Assembly: GCF_028826105.1 (NCBI RefSeq)
Contig: NZ_JAQGPL010000001.1
Span: 85,001-149,000 of the forward strand
Source of the DNA: Paenibacillus humicola
Lineage (GTDB): Bacteria; Bacillota; Bacilli; Paenibacillales; Paenibacillaceae
Direction of reading: 5' to 3'
DNA: 64,000 bases
Numbering within the stretch: position 1 is the stretch's first letter; every line of letters begins with the position of its first letter. The notes beneath the pieces are model-generated. The model saw only the letters and a program-made list of their open reading frames with translations, did no database searches and was not told the origin of the DNA. Below are positions 1 to 11,242 of the stretch, piece after piece. A program made the translations under genes and the position numbers.

Positions 1-1674
<1,674 letters not shown>

Positions 1675-1816
1675 TATCGGTGTTCACGGACACGTGAAGG
1701 CCGCTTCGGAAGACCAGCTAAAGGTTAATCGGATGTTCGTATCCAGTTTTCAGGGTGTAACGCCCTGAAACAGTTGGACGGATTGGGCGCAAGCTCGAAC
1801 CGAGTTCAACACCCCG

Positions 1817-1933
1817 TTTGGTGGCGATGGCGGAGGGGAACCACGCGTACCCATCCCGAACACGACCGTTAAGCCCTCCAGCGCCGATGGTACTTGGACC
1901 GCAGGGTCCTGGGAGAGTAGGACGTCGCCAAGC
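1817..1933 (+). rRNA. 5S ribosomal RNA
   Basis: This 117-nt gene starts TTTGGTGGCGATGGCGGAGG and ends GGACGTCGCCAAGC. The two ends pair to form helix I, and the internal CCCATCCCGAACACG block is typical of bacterial 5S rRNA. It is the last gene of the rrn operon, and an intrinsic terminator follows at once. Confidence 0.97.
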
Positions 1934-1939
1934 AGCACG

Positions 1940-1973
1940 AAACCGATTCGCTAAATGCGAGTCGGTTTTTTTG
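1940..1973 (+). terminator. Intrinsic terminator of the rrn operon
   Basis: The stem AAACCGATTCGC / GCGAGTCGGTTT (one G-T pair) has a short TAAAT loop and runs into a T tract. It lies directly after the 5S gene. Confidence 0.85.
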
Positions 1974-2239
1974 TTGTTTAATACAGGTCAATTAACATTT
2001 GGGACAGTTGACCTTTCGCATTAGGTTCCGTATCGATTCACCGCCGCTGGAAGGCGACGTCAGCTGTTTCATATTGATCCCCCAACATTCCCCTGTTTTG
2101 GTCTGAACTCCTTCACAACCGGATCCCGAATGAAGCTCATACTATTCCCCATCAGGTTTTCGTTTGCCATACAAGAGCATGGGCTCGACGGCGCGTTCAT
2201 CGTTTCTGAAATCGCCATAAAAGCACCCTTCGAGTTACC

Positions 2240-2268
2240 TTGACAGCCCCTAACCCCTCTGCTACTAT
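2240..2268 (+). promoter_or_regulatory. Sigma-A promoter of guaB
   Basis: A TTGACA -35 box (2240-2245), a 17-bp spacer and a TACTAT -10 box (2263-2268) lie about 90 bp before guaB. The rest of the gap 1974-2356 shows no other supported element. A minus-strand 88-codon frame there lacks a ribosome binding site and was not called. Confidence 0.75.
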
Positions 2269-2341
2269 TGCAATAATATACGGAGAGGTCGTACCACAAA
2301 CGCCGTAAACAAGCATCATTACAGGCAAATTTCACCTTTGA

Positions 2342-3814
<1,473 letters not shown>

Positions 3815-3884
3815 CGCTCAGCAGCCGCATCGAAACGATCGCTCGGGCTTCGGCGCGATGGGAGCGCCGGATGGCTCGGCCGCC

Positions 3885-3928
3885 AGCAGGGAGACGGTGG
3901 ATTCACCGCTCCCTGCTTGTCTTTTTTC
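3885..3928 (+). terminator. Terminator after guaB
   Basis: The outer stem AGCAGGGAG / CTCCCTGCT encloses an inner CGGTG / CACCG hairpin and is followed by a TTTTTT run. It separates guaB from dacA. Confidence 0.75.
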
Positions 3929-3987
3929 GCGTATGCTCCTTGTGTTACAATAATAGAATCACTCATGGGAGAAAAGGAGAGACTGCG

Positions 3988-5274
3988 TTGAAACGGAACA
4001 AGGGACCGGTGCGTCTGAAGCCGGTAATGTCCGCTATGCTGGCCTTATGGCTTTTTGTGATGATCGTCGGTGCGAATTCGGCATTTGCCGCGGATAATTC
4101 CGAATTTGTCGAAAATTCGCTGGGATTAAATGTTCAATCGGCCATATTGATCGATGCGGACACGGGTCAAGTGCTGTACGAAGTGAACCAGGATGCCGTT
4201 CGGCCTCCGGCCAGCATGACCAAAATGATGACGGAATACATTGTGCTCGATGAAATTAAAGCTGGACGCCTGAAATGGGATACGGTGGTCACCGTTACGA
4301 AGGAGGCGGCATCGACGCCTGCGGACGGTTCGCAAGTGTATTTGGCCGAAGGAGAGAAATATACCGTCAAGGATTTGTATATTGCGATGGCGGTAGGCTC
4401 GGCCAACGATGCGACCGTCGCGCTTGCCGATGCCATCGGGGGCACGGAACAGGGCTTTGTTCAGAAAATGAACGATATGGCCAAAAAGCTGGGAATCACG
4501 TCGGCCCATTACACAAGCGCGACCGGCCTAGCCGATACAACGGTTATCTCCGCGGCGGACCAAGCTAAATTTGCCCGGCTGCTGCTGAAGAATCATCCCG
4601 AGTTTCTGGACTATTCGAAAATTCCTTCCTATAAATTTCGGCCGCGAGATAAAGATCCGATGATCAATTATAACTGGATGCTTGCAACGAACAAGGATAT
4701 TCCGAATTTTCGTATGTATGCTTATCCGGGCGTGGACGGGATGAAGACCGGTTTCATCAGCAAAGCCGGCTATTGCTTCACGGGTACGGCCAAACAAGGC
4801 GATTTGCGGCTGATCGGGGTCGTGATGGGCACGAAATCCGAAGGCGCGCGTTTTCTGGAGATGGCGAAGCTGTTCGATTACGGGTTCAACAACTTCGAGA
4901 AGAAAACGCTTGTGAATCCGAAATCGGTAGTAGATTCTGCACAAACGGTCACAATAAAGAAAGGTGCATCTACGGAGGTGCCCATCGTCACGCAGTCGGA
5001 GGTGTCGCTGCTCGTTAAGAAAGGCAGCAATACGCAGCTTGGCGCACCGAAGGTTTCGCTTAAAACCGATCTGGTGGCGCCGATCGCGGCCGGAACGGCG
5101 GTCGGTACGGCGACTTACACCTATAAGGATCCGGATACCGGTACGACGATTACGAAATCGGTCAATCTGATTACGGCGGAGGACGCGGAGAAGGCAAGCT
5201 GGTGGCGGCTCATGTTCCGCTCGATCGGAAACTTCTTCGTCGGCTTGTTTAAAGGAATCGTGAATCTGTTTTAA
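3988..5274 (+). CDS. dacA: D-alanyl-D-alanine carboxypeptidase (PBP5-type)
   Basis: This penicillin-binding protein trims the terminal D-Ala of peptidoglycan stem peptides outside the membrane. The chosen TTG start (3988) sits 8 nt after GAAAAGGAGA and gives 428 residues; the open frame extends further upstream but without a ribosome binding site. A signal peptide ends near SAFA-AD (residues 33-36). The serine active site SMTK is at about 76-79, followed by an SAND motif and DGMKTGF. The last 20 residues (WWRLMFRSIGNFFVGLFKG) form the amphipathic membrane anchor typical of the family. Confidence 0.97.
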   Translation: MKRNKGPVRLKPVMSAMLALWLFVMIVGANSAFAADNSEFVENSLGLNVQSAILIDADTGQVLYEVNQDAVRPPASMTKMMTEYIVLDEIKAGRLKWDTVVTVTKEAASTPADGSQVYLAEGEKYTVKDLYIAMAVGSANDATVALADAIGGTEQGFVQKMNDMAKKLGITSAHYTSATGLADTTVISAADQAKFARLLLKNHPEFLDYSKIPSYKFRPRDKDPMINYNWMLATNKDIPNFRMYAYPGVDGMKTGFISKAGYCFTGTAKQGDLRLIGVVMGTKSEGARFLEMAKLFDYGFNNFEKKTLVNPKSVVDSAQTVTIKKGASTEVPIVTQSEVSLLVKKGSNTQLGAPKVSLKTDLVAPIAAGTAVGTATYTYKDPDTGTTITKSVNLITAEDAEKASWWRLMFRSIGNFFVGLFKGIVNLF

Positions 5275-5310
5275 GGTTGAGCAGCGTTCAGCTTAGGAAT
5301 GAATGGACCA

Positions 5311-5339
5311 TTGTCGATTGAAACGGGATGCTGTAAAAT
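5311..5339 (+). promoter_or_regulatory. Promoter of pdxST
   Basis: TTGTCG (5311-5316), a 17-bp spacer and TAAAAT (5334-5339) lie about 43 bp before the pdxS start. The -35 is imperfect. Confidence 0.55.
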
Positions 5340-5382
5340 ATTTGGTTAGAGCAGTAACGGAATGAATTAGGAGGCTTTGGAC

Positions 5383-6264
5383 ATGGAGACAGGAACATCG
5401 CGCGTTAAACGCGGTATGGCAGAAATGCAAAAAGGCGGCGTCATTATGGACGTCATGAACGCGGAGCAGGCGAAAGTCGCCGAGGCGGCCGGCGCGACGG
5501 CCGTTATGGCGCTGGAACGGGTCCCTTCCGATATCCGCGCGGCAGGCGGCGTCGCCCGTATGGCCGACCCGACCGTTTTGGAAGAGGTTATGAAAGTCGT
5601 TTCGATTCCGGTTATGGCGAAAGCGCGGATCGGACATTTTGTCGAGGCGAAGGTGCTTGAGGCGCTGGGCGCGGATTACATCGACGAGAGCGAAGTGCTG
5701 ACGCCGGCCGATGAAGTATTCCACATTGACAAAAGCCAGTTCACGGTTCCGTTCGTCTGCGGGGCGAAGGATCTCGGCGAGGCGCTGCGCCGCATTCAGG
5801 AAGGCGCGTCGATGCTGCGTACGAAGGGCGAGCCGGGAACGGGCAATATCGTCGAAGCGGTTCGTCATATGCGCCTGATTACGGGCCAAATCCGCAAAGT
5901 CCAAAACCTGTCCAAGGACGAATTGTATGCCGAAGCGAAAAATCTCGGCGTTTCGTACGATTTGCTGCTGGGGGTTCATGAAACGGGCAAGCTTCCTGTC
6001 GTCAACTTTGCGGCAGGCGGGGTGGCGACCCCTTCGGATGCGGCGCTGATGATGCATCTGGGCGCTGACGGCGTATTTGTCGGCTCCGGCATTTTCAAGT
6101 CCGAAAACCCGGAAAAATTCGCCCGCGCAATCGTTGAAGCGACAACGCATTACGACGACTACAAGCTCATTGCGGAAGTGTCGAAAAATCTCGGCACGCC
6201 GATGAAGGGGATTGAAATTTCGAAGCTGGACGCGTCGCAGCGCATGCAGGATCGCGGCTGGTAA
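5383..6264 (+). CDS. pdxS: Pyridoxal 5'-phosphate synthase subunit PdxS
   Basis: PdxS builds PLP from ribose 5-phosphate, glyceraldehyde 3-phosphate and ammonia supplied by PdxT. The ATG at 5383 follows TAGGAGGC at good spacing and gives 293 residues, the normal size. Family signatures are abundant: [18 protein letters not shown] at the N-terminus, [14 protein letters not shown] with the substrate-binding lysine, and the phosphate-binding [11 protein letters not shown]. It is followed 81 bp later by pdxT, its partner subunit. Confidence 0.98.
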   Translation: METGTSRVKRGMAEMQKGGVIMDVMNAEQAKVAEAAGATAVMALERVPSDIRAAGGVARMADPTVLEEVMKVVSIPVMAKARIGHFVEAKVLEALGADYIDESEVLTPADEVFHIDKSQFTVPFVCGAKDLGEALRRIQEGASMLRTKGEPGTGNIVEAVRHMRLITGQIRKVQNLSKDELYAEAKNLGVSYDLLLGVHETGKLPVVNFAAGGVATPSDAALMMHLGADGVFVGSGIFKSENPEKFARAIVEATTHYDDYKLIAEVSKNLGTPMKGIEISKLDASQRMQDRGW

Positions 6265-6345
6265 GAAGCGATAGGCGGCGCGGATGCCCCAAGCGGTATT
6301 CCCGCCATATCGGCCCGCACGCAGAAGAAAGAAGGCAGATGAACG

Positions 6346-6930
6346 ATGAAGATAGGCGTACTGGCGCTGCAGGGCGCCGTGGCGGAGCATATGCGCAGCA
6401 TTCGGTCGGCCGGCGGCGAGCCGGTGGCGGTCAAACGTACGGAGCAGCTGGACGAACTGGACGGGCTCATTATCCCCGGCGGGGAAAGCACGACCATCGG
6501 CAAGCTGATGCGGAAATACGACTTTATGGATGCAGTTCGCAGCTTCTCGGAGCAGGGTAAACCGATCTTCGGCACCTGCGCCGGATTGATTGTTTTGGCG
6601 GAGCGGATCGAAGGCCAGGAAGAGGCGCATCTTCAGCTGATGGATATGACCGTTGCGCGCAACGCCTTCGGACGGCAGCGGGAAAGCTTCGAGACCGATC
6701 TGCCCGTTCAGGGCATCGATCAGCCGGTGCGAGCCGTGTTCATCCGCGCGCCGCTCATTAAAGAGGTAGGCGAAGGCGTCGATGTGCTCTCCACTTATAA
6801 AGGGGAGATCGTTACCGCGCGGCAGGGTCACCTGCTTGCGGCCTCCTATCATCCGGAGCTGACCGACGATTACCGGCTGCATGCTTATTTTCTGGACATG
6901 GCGAAGGAAGCGGCGGCAGCCAAGGCTTAA
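6346..6930 (+). CDS. pdxT: Pyridoxal 5'-phosphate synthase glutaminase subunit PdxT
   Basis: This class I glutaminase (194 residues) releases ammonia from glutamine and passes it to PdxS. It begins MKIGVLALQGAVAEH. The oxyanion segment is PGGESTTIG, the nucleophile lies in GTCAGLIVLA (Cys near 79), and the His-Glu pair is in ASYHPELT. It is cotranscribed with pdxS; the terminator after it closes the unit. Confidence 0.98.
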   Translation: MKIGVLALQGAVAEHMRSIRSAGGEPVAVKRTEQLDELDGLIIPGGESTTIGKLMRKYDFMDAVRSFSEQGKPIFGTCAGLIVLAERIEGQEEAHLQLMDMTVARNAFGRQRESFETDLPVQGIDQPVRAVFIRAPLIKEVGEGVDVLSTYKGEIVTARQGHLLAASYHPELTDDYRLHAYFLDMAKEAAAAKA

Positions 6931-6938
6931 AAACGGGA

Positions 6939-6968
6939 AAAAGACTGCGCTGGCACGCAGTCTTTTTG
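6939..6968 (+). terminator. Terminator after pdxT
   Basis: The stem AAGACTGCG / CGCAGTCTT has a short loop and a T5 tail, nine bases after the pdxT stop. Confidence 0.88.
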
Positions 6969-7013
6969 CGAATATACAGCAGATTAAAGCGTTAGAGAGG
7001 GGCTTTTTCAGTC

Positions 7014-8294
7014 GTGTTGGATGTCAAACGGTTACGAAACGATTTTGATCAAGTCAAGCAGGCGCTTGAGGACCGGGGCAAGCCGTTCGAGCTCATCGCC
7101 GATTTCCCTGCGCTGGATGCGAAATGGCGCGAAATGCTGCAGGAAACCGAGCAATTGAAAAACCGCCGCAATACCGTTTCGCAGGAAGTGGCCCGGCTGA
7201 AAAAAAGCGGCGGCGACGCGGAGGCGCTCATTGTCGAAATGCGCGAAGTCGGCGACCGGATCAAGGCGCTTGACGACGAAATCCGCGCCGTGGAAGCGGA
7301 AATGAACGAGCTGACGCTGGCCATCCCGAATATTCCGAATGCTTCGGTGCCCGTCGGCAAATCCGAAGAGCAGAACGTGGAAATCAGGCGCATCGGCGAA
7401 GTGCGGGATTTCGGTTTCGAGCCGAAGCCGCATTGGGATATTGCGCAGGAGCTCGGCATACTCGATTTCGAGACGGCCGGCAAGGTGACCGGCTCGCGGT
7501 TCGTATTTTACCGGGGGCTGGGGGCGCGTTTGGAGCGTGCGCTGATCAACTTCATGATGGACCTGCACAGCGACAAGCATGGCTATGAGGAGCTGCTGCC
7601 GCCTTATATCGTCAACCGCGACAGCCTGATCGGAACGGGACAGCTGCCGAAGTTCGAAGAGGATTTGTTTAAGCTGGCGGATACCGATTATTATTTGATT
7701 CCGACGGCCGAAGTACCGGTGACGAATGTGCATCGCGAGGAAATATTGGCGGCGGACGATTTGCCGAAATATTACGTCGCGTTCAGCGCCTGCTTCCGCT
7801 CCGAAGCGGGTGCGGCGGGCCGCGATACGCGCGGGCTGATCCGCCAGCATCAATTCAACAAAATCGAGCTCGTCAAGCTGTGCAAGCCCGAAGATTCGTA
7901 TGCGGAGCTGGAGTCGCTGACGCAGAACGCCGAGAAGGTGCTGCAGCTGCTCGGCCTGCCTTATCGCGTGCTCACGCTATGCACGGGCGATATGGGGTTC
8001 TCGTCGGCGAAAACATACGATCTGGAAGTGTGGCTGCCGAGCAGCAATGCGTACCGCGAAATATCGTCCTGCTCGAATTTCGAGGATTTTCAGGCGCGAA
8101 GAGCGGGAATCCGTTACCGCAAGGATGCGAAAAGCAAGCCGGAATTCGTGCACACGCTGAACGGCTCGGGTCTGGCGGTCGGACGCACCGTCGCCGCGAT
8201 TATCGAGAATTATCAGCAGGCGGACGGGACGGTTCTCGTGCCCGAAGCGCTGCGTCCGTATATGGGCGGCACGGAAGTTATTGGCCGGCGCTAA
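7014..8294 (+). CDS. serS: Seryl-tRNA synthetase
   Basis: A class II synthetase that charges tRNA-Ser. It has 426 residues starting at GTG 7014 behind GAGAGGGGC; TTG 7017 is an alternative. The first 110 residues are a long coiled-coil arm ([20 protein letters not shown]) that grips the tRNA-Ser variable arm. Motif 2 is [20 protein letters not shown] and motif 3 is [18 protein letters not shown]. No T-box is visible: only about 45 bases separate the pdxT terminator from the start. A tRNA-Ser gene follows, as in Bacillus. Confidence 0.98.
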   Translation: MLDVKRLRNDFDQVKQALEDRGKPFELIADFPALDAKWREMLQETEQLKNRRNTVSQEVARLKKSGGDAEALIVEMREVGDRIKALDDEIRAVEAEMNELTLAIPNIPNASVPVGKSEEQNVEIRRIGEVRDFGFEPKPHWDIAQELGILDFETAGKVTGSRFVFYRGLGARLERALINFMMDLHSDKHGYEELLPPYIVNRDSLIGTGQLPKFEEDLFKLADTDYYLIPTAEVPVTNVHREEILAADDLPKYYVAFSACFRSEAGAAGRDTRGLIRQHQFNKIELVKLCKPEDSYAELESLTQNAEKVLQLLGLPYRVLTLCTGDMGFSSAKTYDLEVWLPSSNAYREISSCSNFEDFQARRAGIRYRKDAKSKPEFVHTLNGSGLAVGRTVAAIIENYQQADGTVLVPEALRPYMGGTEVIGRR

Positions 8295-8390
8295 AGGCTC
8301 ACCGGCGGTACAACCGATGATACCCGGAGCGATTCAGTAAGACGAACAGAGGTTGTTGGACGGCCGTGCAGACGGGGGCACTGCCAGGAT

Positions 8391-8432
8391 ATGCGGCCTG
8401 CCACATGCGGTATGCGGCCTGCCACATACGGG
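8391..8432. repeat. 21-bp direct repeat in the serS - tRNA-Ser gap
   Basis: Two head-to-tail copies of ATGCGGCCTGCCACAT plus 5 bases lie at 8391-8411 and 8412-8432, differing at two positions. The rest of the 300-base gap holds only a tRNA promoter and an AAAGAGG / CCTCTTT inverted repeat without a T tract. Confidence 0.6.
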
Positions 8433-8521
8433 CCTGGAGGAGATCGGCAGGCGGTAAAGAGGTCCGTCGCGCCTGCAGCCTCTTTCCGGAAGCAAATGGC
8501 GCTGCAGGCCAAAAATGAAGC

Positions 8522-8551
8522 TTGCGCTGCCTTTTTGGCCTGTGGTACAAT
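8522..8551 (+). promoter_or_regulatory. Probable promoter of tRNA-Ser
   Basis: TTGCGC (8522-8527) and TACAAT (8546-8551), with an 18-bp spacer, end 43 bp before the tRNA. Confidence 0.5.
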
Positions 8552-8594
8552 GTTTATTGCTTCATCTTCGGTATATAAGACGGAGCACCTATTT

Positions 8595-8683
8595 GGAGAG
8601 GTACCGAAGCGGTCATAACGGGGCGGTCTTGAAAACCGTTAGGGTGCAAGCCCACATGGGTTCGAATCCCATCCTCTCCGCCA
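8595..8683 (+). tRNA. tRNA-Ser (UGA)
   Basis: The acceptor stem GGAGAGG / CCTCTCC has discriminator G and an encoded CCA end. The anticodon loop CTTGAAA reads UGA. The long variable arm (GTTAGGGTGCAAGCCCACA region) is the class II feature of serine tRNAs. It lies directly downstream of serS. Confidence 0.95.
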
Positions 8684-8700
8684 GTATACATACCTTCACG

Positions 8701-8741
8701 AAAGCGTCCTTCCGCGAACCATCGCCCGGACGCTTTTTTTG
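8701..8741 (+). terminator. Terminator after tRNA-Ser
   Basis: AAAGCGTCC pairs with GGACGCTTT across an 18-nt loop and ends in T7. Confidence 0.75.
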
Positions 8742-8820
8742 TTCTCTCGAATCCCAAGTGTCCGCCGCCGCATAAAAACGCAGTCGGAGCCGCATATTAT
8801 CGGCATGGAGGTGGGAAACG

Positions 8821-9168
8821 ATGAGTACACACGATGAGCTGAAGATCGACCAGCAGCGGCTTGTGCAAGCCTGGCAGCAGAAGCTGCCGACGACGTTCAA
8901 CGAAGCGGATCGCGCCGAAATCGCGGCGGACGAGCAGGATGCGAAGGCGCTGCGCGTCACGATCCATACGGCCGGCCATCAGCTGTATACGTTCGATTTT
9001 AAAGTCGCTTATGTGGACAGCCGGGAGATCCGGGTGACGCTGATCGACGTCGAGAAGGATGGCCGTACGGTCGACGAGCGCAGTGACATGGTGCAGCAGC
9101 TCGTTCAGGATTATACCCGCCATATTCACGAGTGCGCCCAAGCGCTGCATGAGCTTACGCACGCTTAA
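8821..9168 (+). CDS. Hypothetical protein, 115 residues
   Basis: A soluble, acidic, probably cytoplasmic protein. The ATG follows GGAGGTGGG with good spacing and coding character is clear. I do not recognise the family. The middle (LRVTIHTAGHQLYTFDFKVAYVD) looks like a beta-rich segment, and the C-terminus (SDMVQQLVQDYTRHIHECAQ) is helical. There is no signal peptide or membrane span. It is the first of three small genes between tRNA-Ser and tRNA-Pro, one of which encodes a spore protein. Confidence 0.7.
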   Translation: MSTHDELKIDQQRLVQAWQQKLPTTFNEADRAEIAADEQDAKALRVTIHTAGHQLYTFDFKVAYVDSREIRVTLIDVEKDGRTVDERSDMVQQLVQDYTRHIHECAQALHELTHA

Positions 9169-9215
9169 CCGGGCTTTCATGATAAGACGATCAGCGAAAG
9201 GCAGGAATTGAAGCG

Positions 9216-9392
9216 ATGACGAAGGCAAAAGGATCCGCCGACAAAAATTTAAGCAGCGTTGTAAAAGACTTGGATCGAAATCCGGTCAACAGCCATCAGG
9301 CGCAGCAGCTGCAGCAGGATACGAACGACCGCAGGCATCAGGATGCGCTGAACCACGACGAACCGACGGATTTGGAGCAACAGCGGAGCTGA
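9216..9392 (+). CDS. Small hydrophilic protein, 58 residues
   Basis: The ATG at 9216 follows GGCAGGAATTGAAGCG. The product begins MTKAKGSADKNLSSVVKDLD, is rich in Gln, Asn and Asp, and has no hydrophobic segment. I do not recognise a family; its composition and its position before sspP would fit a minor spore-core protein, but this is inference. The last 15 codons lie inside the first unit of a 41-bp tandem repeat, so its C-terminus and stop codon are repeat-derived. Confidence 0.55.
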   Translation: MTKAKGSADKNLSSVVKDLDRNPVNSHQAQQLQQDTNDRRHQDALNHDEPTDLEQQRS

Positions 9393-9469
9393 ACCACGGC
9401 GAACCGACGGATTTGGAGCATCAGCGGAGCTGAATCACGGCGAACTGCGGATCTGGAGCATTAAGCGGA
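9347..9469. repeat. 41-bp tandem repeat, three units
   Basis: Units at 9347-9387, 9388-9428 and 9429-9469 each begin GCTGAA and end AGCGGA; a partial fourth GCTGAACC follows. Units 1 and 2 differ at two positions and unit 3 is more diverged. Since 41 is not a multiple of three, copy-number change would alter the reading frame beyond the stop codon of the overlapping gene. Confidence 0.9.
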
Positions 9470-9507
9470 GCTGAACCGAAACCTTGGAAAGGGAGGCTGA
9501 AGGCATC

Positions 9508-9657
9508 ATGAGCAAGCCGGATAGTGTACCGGTGCCTGTACCTGGCGAGCAGACCGGAAGAGTAAGCGAGGATCATAACCCGCCGCAGGAGCCGTTGTCG
9601 GGCTCGAAAAAAACGAAGCAGGCCAATCATTCCCGGCACAACAACGGGGAAGGGTAA
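9508..9657 (+). CDS. sspP: Small acid-soluble spore protein P
   Basis: A 49-residue protein with the SspP signature QEPLSGSKKTKQANHSRHNN, close to the Bacillus SspP pattern EPLSGSKKxKxxNHxR. It is expected in the core of mature spores. The ATG lies 8 nt after GGGAGGC. It is too short for most gene callers. A sporulation-sigma promoter was not identified. Confidence 0.85.
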   Translation: MSKPDSVPVPVPGEQTGRVSEDHNPPQEPLSGSKKTKQANHSRHNNGEG

Positions 9658-9800
9658 CAAAGCCGCGCTGCCGGCGGTTGGAGCAGAGCTCTCATTTATC
9701 GATGCGAAGGAGCTTCGGTAAAATGGGGGCTTTTTCGTTTGGACTTACGAACAAAAGCGGATACCGCGCAATTGCGCAGGTACCCGCCTTTGTACGTCAA

Positions 9801-9831
9801 AATTAAAAAACTTGCGGCTGGACACCGCAAG
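9801..9831 (-). terminator. Terminator after tRNA-Pro (minus strand)
   Basis: On the minus strand CTTGCGG / CCGCAAG closes a GTGTCCA-type loop and is followed by TTTTTTAATTTT. Confidence 0.82.
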
Positions 9832-9845
9832 CTGTCGTTATTCAA

Positions 9846-9922
9846 TGGTCGAGACGACAGGATTTGAACCTGCGACCTCTTGGTCCCGAACCAAGCGCTC
9901 TACCAAGCTGAGCCACGTCTCG
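9846..9922 (-). tRNA. tRNA-Pro (CGG)
   Basis: Read on the minus strand, the acceptor CGAGACG pairs with CGTCTCG, followed by discriminator A and an encoded CCA. The anticodon stem CTTGG / CCAAG carries loop TTCGGGA, giving anticodon CGG. This is a CGG isoacceptor, not the UGG one that decodes most proline codons; it fits a GC-rich genome. Confidence 0.93.
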
Positions 9923-10012
9923 ATGCCGTTTGTCGTATTCATAATCAAATCCGACAAGCAAGAAAAATAATAACATATAATTGGGCGGTTGTAAAGGGCT
10001 TTTTCACTGCCA

Positions 10013-10846
10013 TTAATTGCGATTCATCCGACGGTAGGATGAGGGCGTAAACCCGGTCTGTTCCTTAAAAAACCGGGAGAAGTAAAACAGCGTCATGCCG
10101 ACATTTTCCGCGATTTCGGATACCGAGGTGTCGGTAGCGGCCAACCAGTTTTTTGCCCGTTCCAGGCGCAGCGCATTCAAATATTGAATCGGCGAACGGC
10201 CGGTGAACTGCTTGAATACGCGGATAAAATAATTCGGATGATAATGGACGATTCGTGCCAGCTCCTCGACGGTGTGCTGATCTTCCAGGTGCTGCTCCAT
10301 ATAACGGATGATGCTATGGATTTTGTCGACCGCCGCCGAAGTGGGGGCGAACGTCGCATCGTCCGCCTGTTCGATAAAGGAAGCGATGAGCTCGAGCATG
10401 ATCGATTGGACCCGCAAGCCGGCCGTAAAGCTGTCGCTGCGCAGCTCCTGCCTCAAGCTCCGGAACAGCTTCACCCAGCGCCCCCACCGCTCGTCGTCCG
10501 CGACGCGAACGATCGTCGGCGTCTTCAGCACATCGAACAGCCGAAGATCGCCTACGTAGGCGGTAAAATGGCACCAATATTTGCCGAAGGTGTGATCGCT
10601 GATCGTCGAATAGCTTTGGCGGATGCCGGCCGGCATAAGGACGAGCTGTCGCGAGGAGGGATAATATTCCGTATCCTCGATCCGGATAAGCCCTTCGCCT
10701 TCTTCGATTAAATACAGCCGGTTGAATTCCGGCACAAAATCGATGTACCTCCAGGAGGAATCGACTTTCGTATACTCGACCGTGTTCACGCGGACGCGCG
10801 CTTCCTCCATGAAGCTTTTCCACAGCCGCCTGGTTTCACTCGTCAT
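10013..10846 (-). CDS. AraC-family transcriptional regulator
   Basis: A 277-residue regulator with an N-terminal cupin-like sensing domain (residues about 15-150, including LVLMPAGIRQSYST) and a C-terminal pair of helix-turn-helices (HYHPNYFIRVFKQFTGRSPI and VGMTLFYFSRFFKEQTGFTP). The start ATG at 10846 follows AAGGAGAAGG. An open frame extends further upstream but crosses a terminator hairpin, so it was rejected. Paenibacillus encodes many such regulators for sugar genes; no target operon is adjacent. Its transcript may pass through the leader terminator at 10881-10911. Confidence 0.92.
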   Translation of the reverse strand: MTSETRRLWKSFMEEARVRVNTVEYTKVDSSWRYIDFVPEFNRLYLIEEGEGLIRIEDTEYYPSSRQLVLMPAGIRQSYSTISDHTFGKYWCHFTAYVGDLRLFDVLKTPTIVRVADDERWGRWVKLFRSLRQELRSDSFTAGLRVQSIMLELIASFIEQADDATFAPTSAAVDKIHSIIRYMEQHLEDQHTVEELARIVHYHPNYFIRVFKQFTGRSPIQYLNALRLERAKNWLAATDTSVSEIAENVGMTLFYFSRFFKEQTGFTPSSYRRMNRN

Positions 10847-10880
10847 GTAAGCCTTCTCCTTCGAACGGAAATGGGCTCTA

Positions 10881-10981
10881 AATAAAAAACCCTTGATACT
10901 CAAGGGTTTGGAACGCCCTATGTATGGCGTGCTTTGCATTTCGACAACAGTCTCAACTGAAATTACAACACGGTTATTATA
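10881..10981 (-). ncRNA. Leader or small RNA with intrinsic terminator, upstream of the araC-type gene
   Basis: On the minus strand a TATAAT box (10981-10976) with TTCAAA 16 bp before it would start a transcript of about 60 nt. This contains an ACGCC / GGGCGT hairpin and ends in the terminator CAAACCCTTGAG / CAAGGGTTTTTT (10911-10881). It could be a short RNA, an attenuator for the downstream regulator, or the shell of a lost tRNA unit: the terminator nearly matches that of tRNA-Arg at 14848-14878. From 10982 to 11182 I see nothing else. Confidence 0.4.
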
Positions 10982-11182
10982 ACACAGGATTAGGAAGTTT
11001 GAAGAGCTTTGTTTCCCATCTTTGGCCGGCCAAGCTTTTTGTCTCGGAACAAGTTAAGATCATCGTCGGGTAAGCGGGTCAGCTTCAAACAAACCTCTGC
11101 ACGCAGCTCCGTGCGATACGCTGTGAATTAGCCAATATACAGACAATGATAAGTGACGCCATTACACCAAACATCAATGTAT

Positions 11183-11225
11183 GAAAAAACGACAGTCCGC
11201 CACAACTTCCGGGGACTGTCGTTTC
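11183..11225 (-). terminator. Terminator after the SDR pair
   Basis: AACGACAGTCC pairs with GGACTGTCGTT around a 12-nt loop; on the minus strand it runs into TTTTTTC. Confidence 0.88.
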
Positions 11226-11242
11226 TCATTGAATCACCTGAT

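Noticed and set aside
2069..2335. Minus-strand 88-codon frame upstream of guaB
   Set aside because: No ribosome binding site, no recognisable protein features, and it overlaps the guaB promoter.
8435..8480. Terminator after serS
   Set aside because: An AAAGAGG / CCTCTTT inverted repeat is present, but no T tract follows on either strand.
10847..10939. N-terminal extension of the AraC regulator
   Set aside because: The extra codons run through an intrinsic terminator, whereas an ATG with a strong ribosome binding site lies at 10846.
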